Source of the DNA: Psococerastis gibbosa
Lineage: Eukaryota; Arthropoda; Insecta; Psocodea; Psocidae
Assembly: GCA_963971405.1 (NCBI GenBank)
Contig: OZ020485.1
Span: forward strand, 45,939,469-46,003,468
Reading direction: 5' to 3'
Length of the DNA stretch: 64,000 nucleotides
Shown: piece after piece, positions 63,808-64,000 of the stretch
Numbering within the stretch: position 1 is the first letter of the stretch
Layout of the letters: every line of letters begins with the position of its first letter
Notes under the pieces: model-generated
The model's database searches: none
Told to the model about the DNA's origin: nothing
What the model saw: the letters and a program-made list of their open reading frames with translations, nothing else
Program-made: the position numbers and the translations under genes

Positions 63808-64000
63808 CGAACATTGACCCCCTTCCCCTGGCAATGGGCTCAACCCCAATTATTGTTTTTTACTACCATACGAATAATAATACAATTGTATTTACTACCA
63901 TGAATATCATATTATTTATCTCGGTCCCCATACTAATTTGATTAATAAAAATAAAAATATTTATTTATTGTACAAAGCGCCCTATTGTGTATTTGCACGA

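Overview
This is a repeat-rich, AT-rich, intron-rich animal nuclear window. Two protein genes can be supported, and they converge tail to tail near the left end. The first is the 3' half of a xylulokinase gene (XYLB-like, FGGY carbohydrate kinase) on the + strand, with four exons between 819 and 3377; the rest lies beyond the left edge. The second is a complete multidomain gene on the - strand, start codon at 47789 and stop at 4311. I could assemble it into 33 exons whose phases all join, giving one open frame of 2023 codons. Its domain order is KS-AT-DH-pseudo-MT/pseudo-KR-ER-KR-ACP, the order of animal fatty acid synthase, but it stops just after the ACP with no thioesterase. That is the layout of the animal FAS-like polyketide synthases (AFPKs).

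The catalytic state of this enzyme is unusual. The KS (Cys/His/His), AT (Ser/His plus the malonyl-binding Arg), KR (Lys/Ser/Tyr/Asn and an intact GGLGGFG nucleotide loop) and ACP (Ser) residues are all in place. The DH has lost both catalytic residues: the His position is Tyr and the Asp position is Ile. The ER has lost the motifs expected of a working enoyl reductase. The simplest inference is a synthase that reduces beta-keto groups to beta-hydroxyl groups and goes no further, and that needs another way to release its product.

Layout: 1-3377 XYLB 3' exons with repeats in the introns; 3378-4310 the gap between the two stop codons, holding a palindromic MITE; 4311-47789 the synthase, with about 6 kb of exons spread over 43.5 kb and introns filled by mobile DNA, including a LINE with an open 533-codon reverse transcriptase frame (13652-15253); 47790-64000 no gene that I can support, mostly MITEs, hAT-type elements, SINE/LINE debris, poly(G) tracts and tandem repeats. 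Four non-autonomous hAT-type elements carry perfect 8-bp target duplications, and two MITEs sit inside other MITEs.

Organism: a metazoan, from the gene content and spliceosomal introns. The LINE and SINE types recall arthropods, possibly insects, but the species cannot be fixed from the sequence alone.
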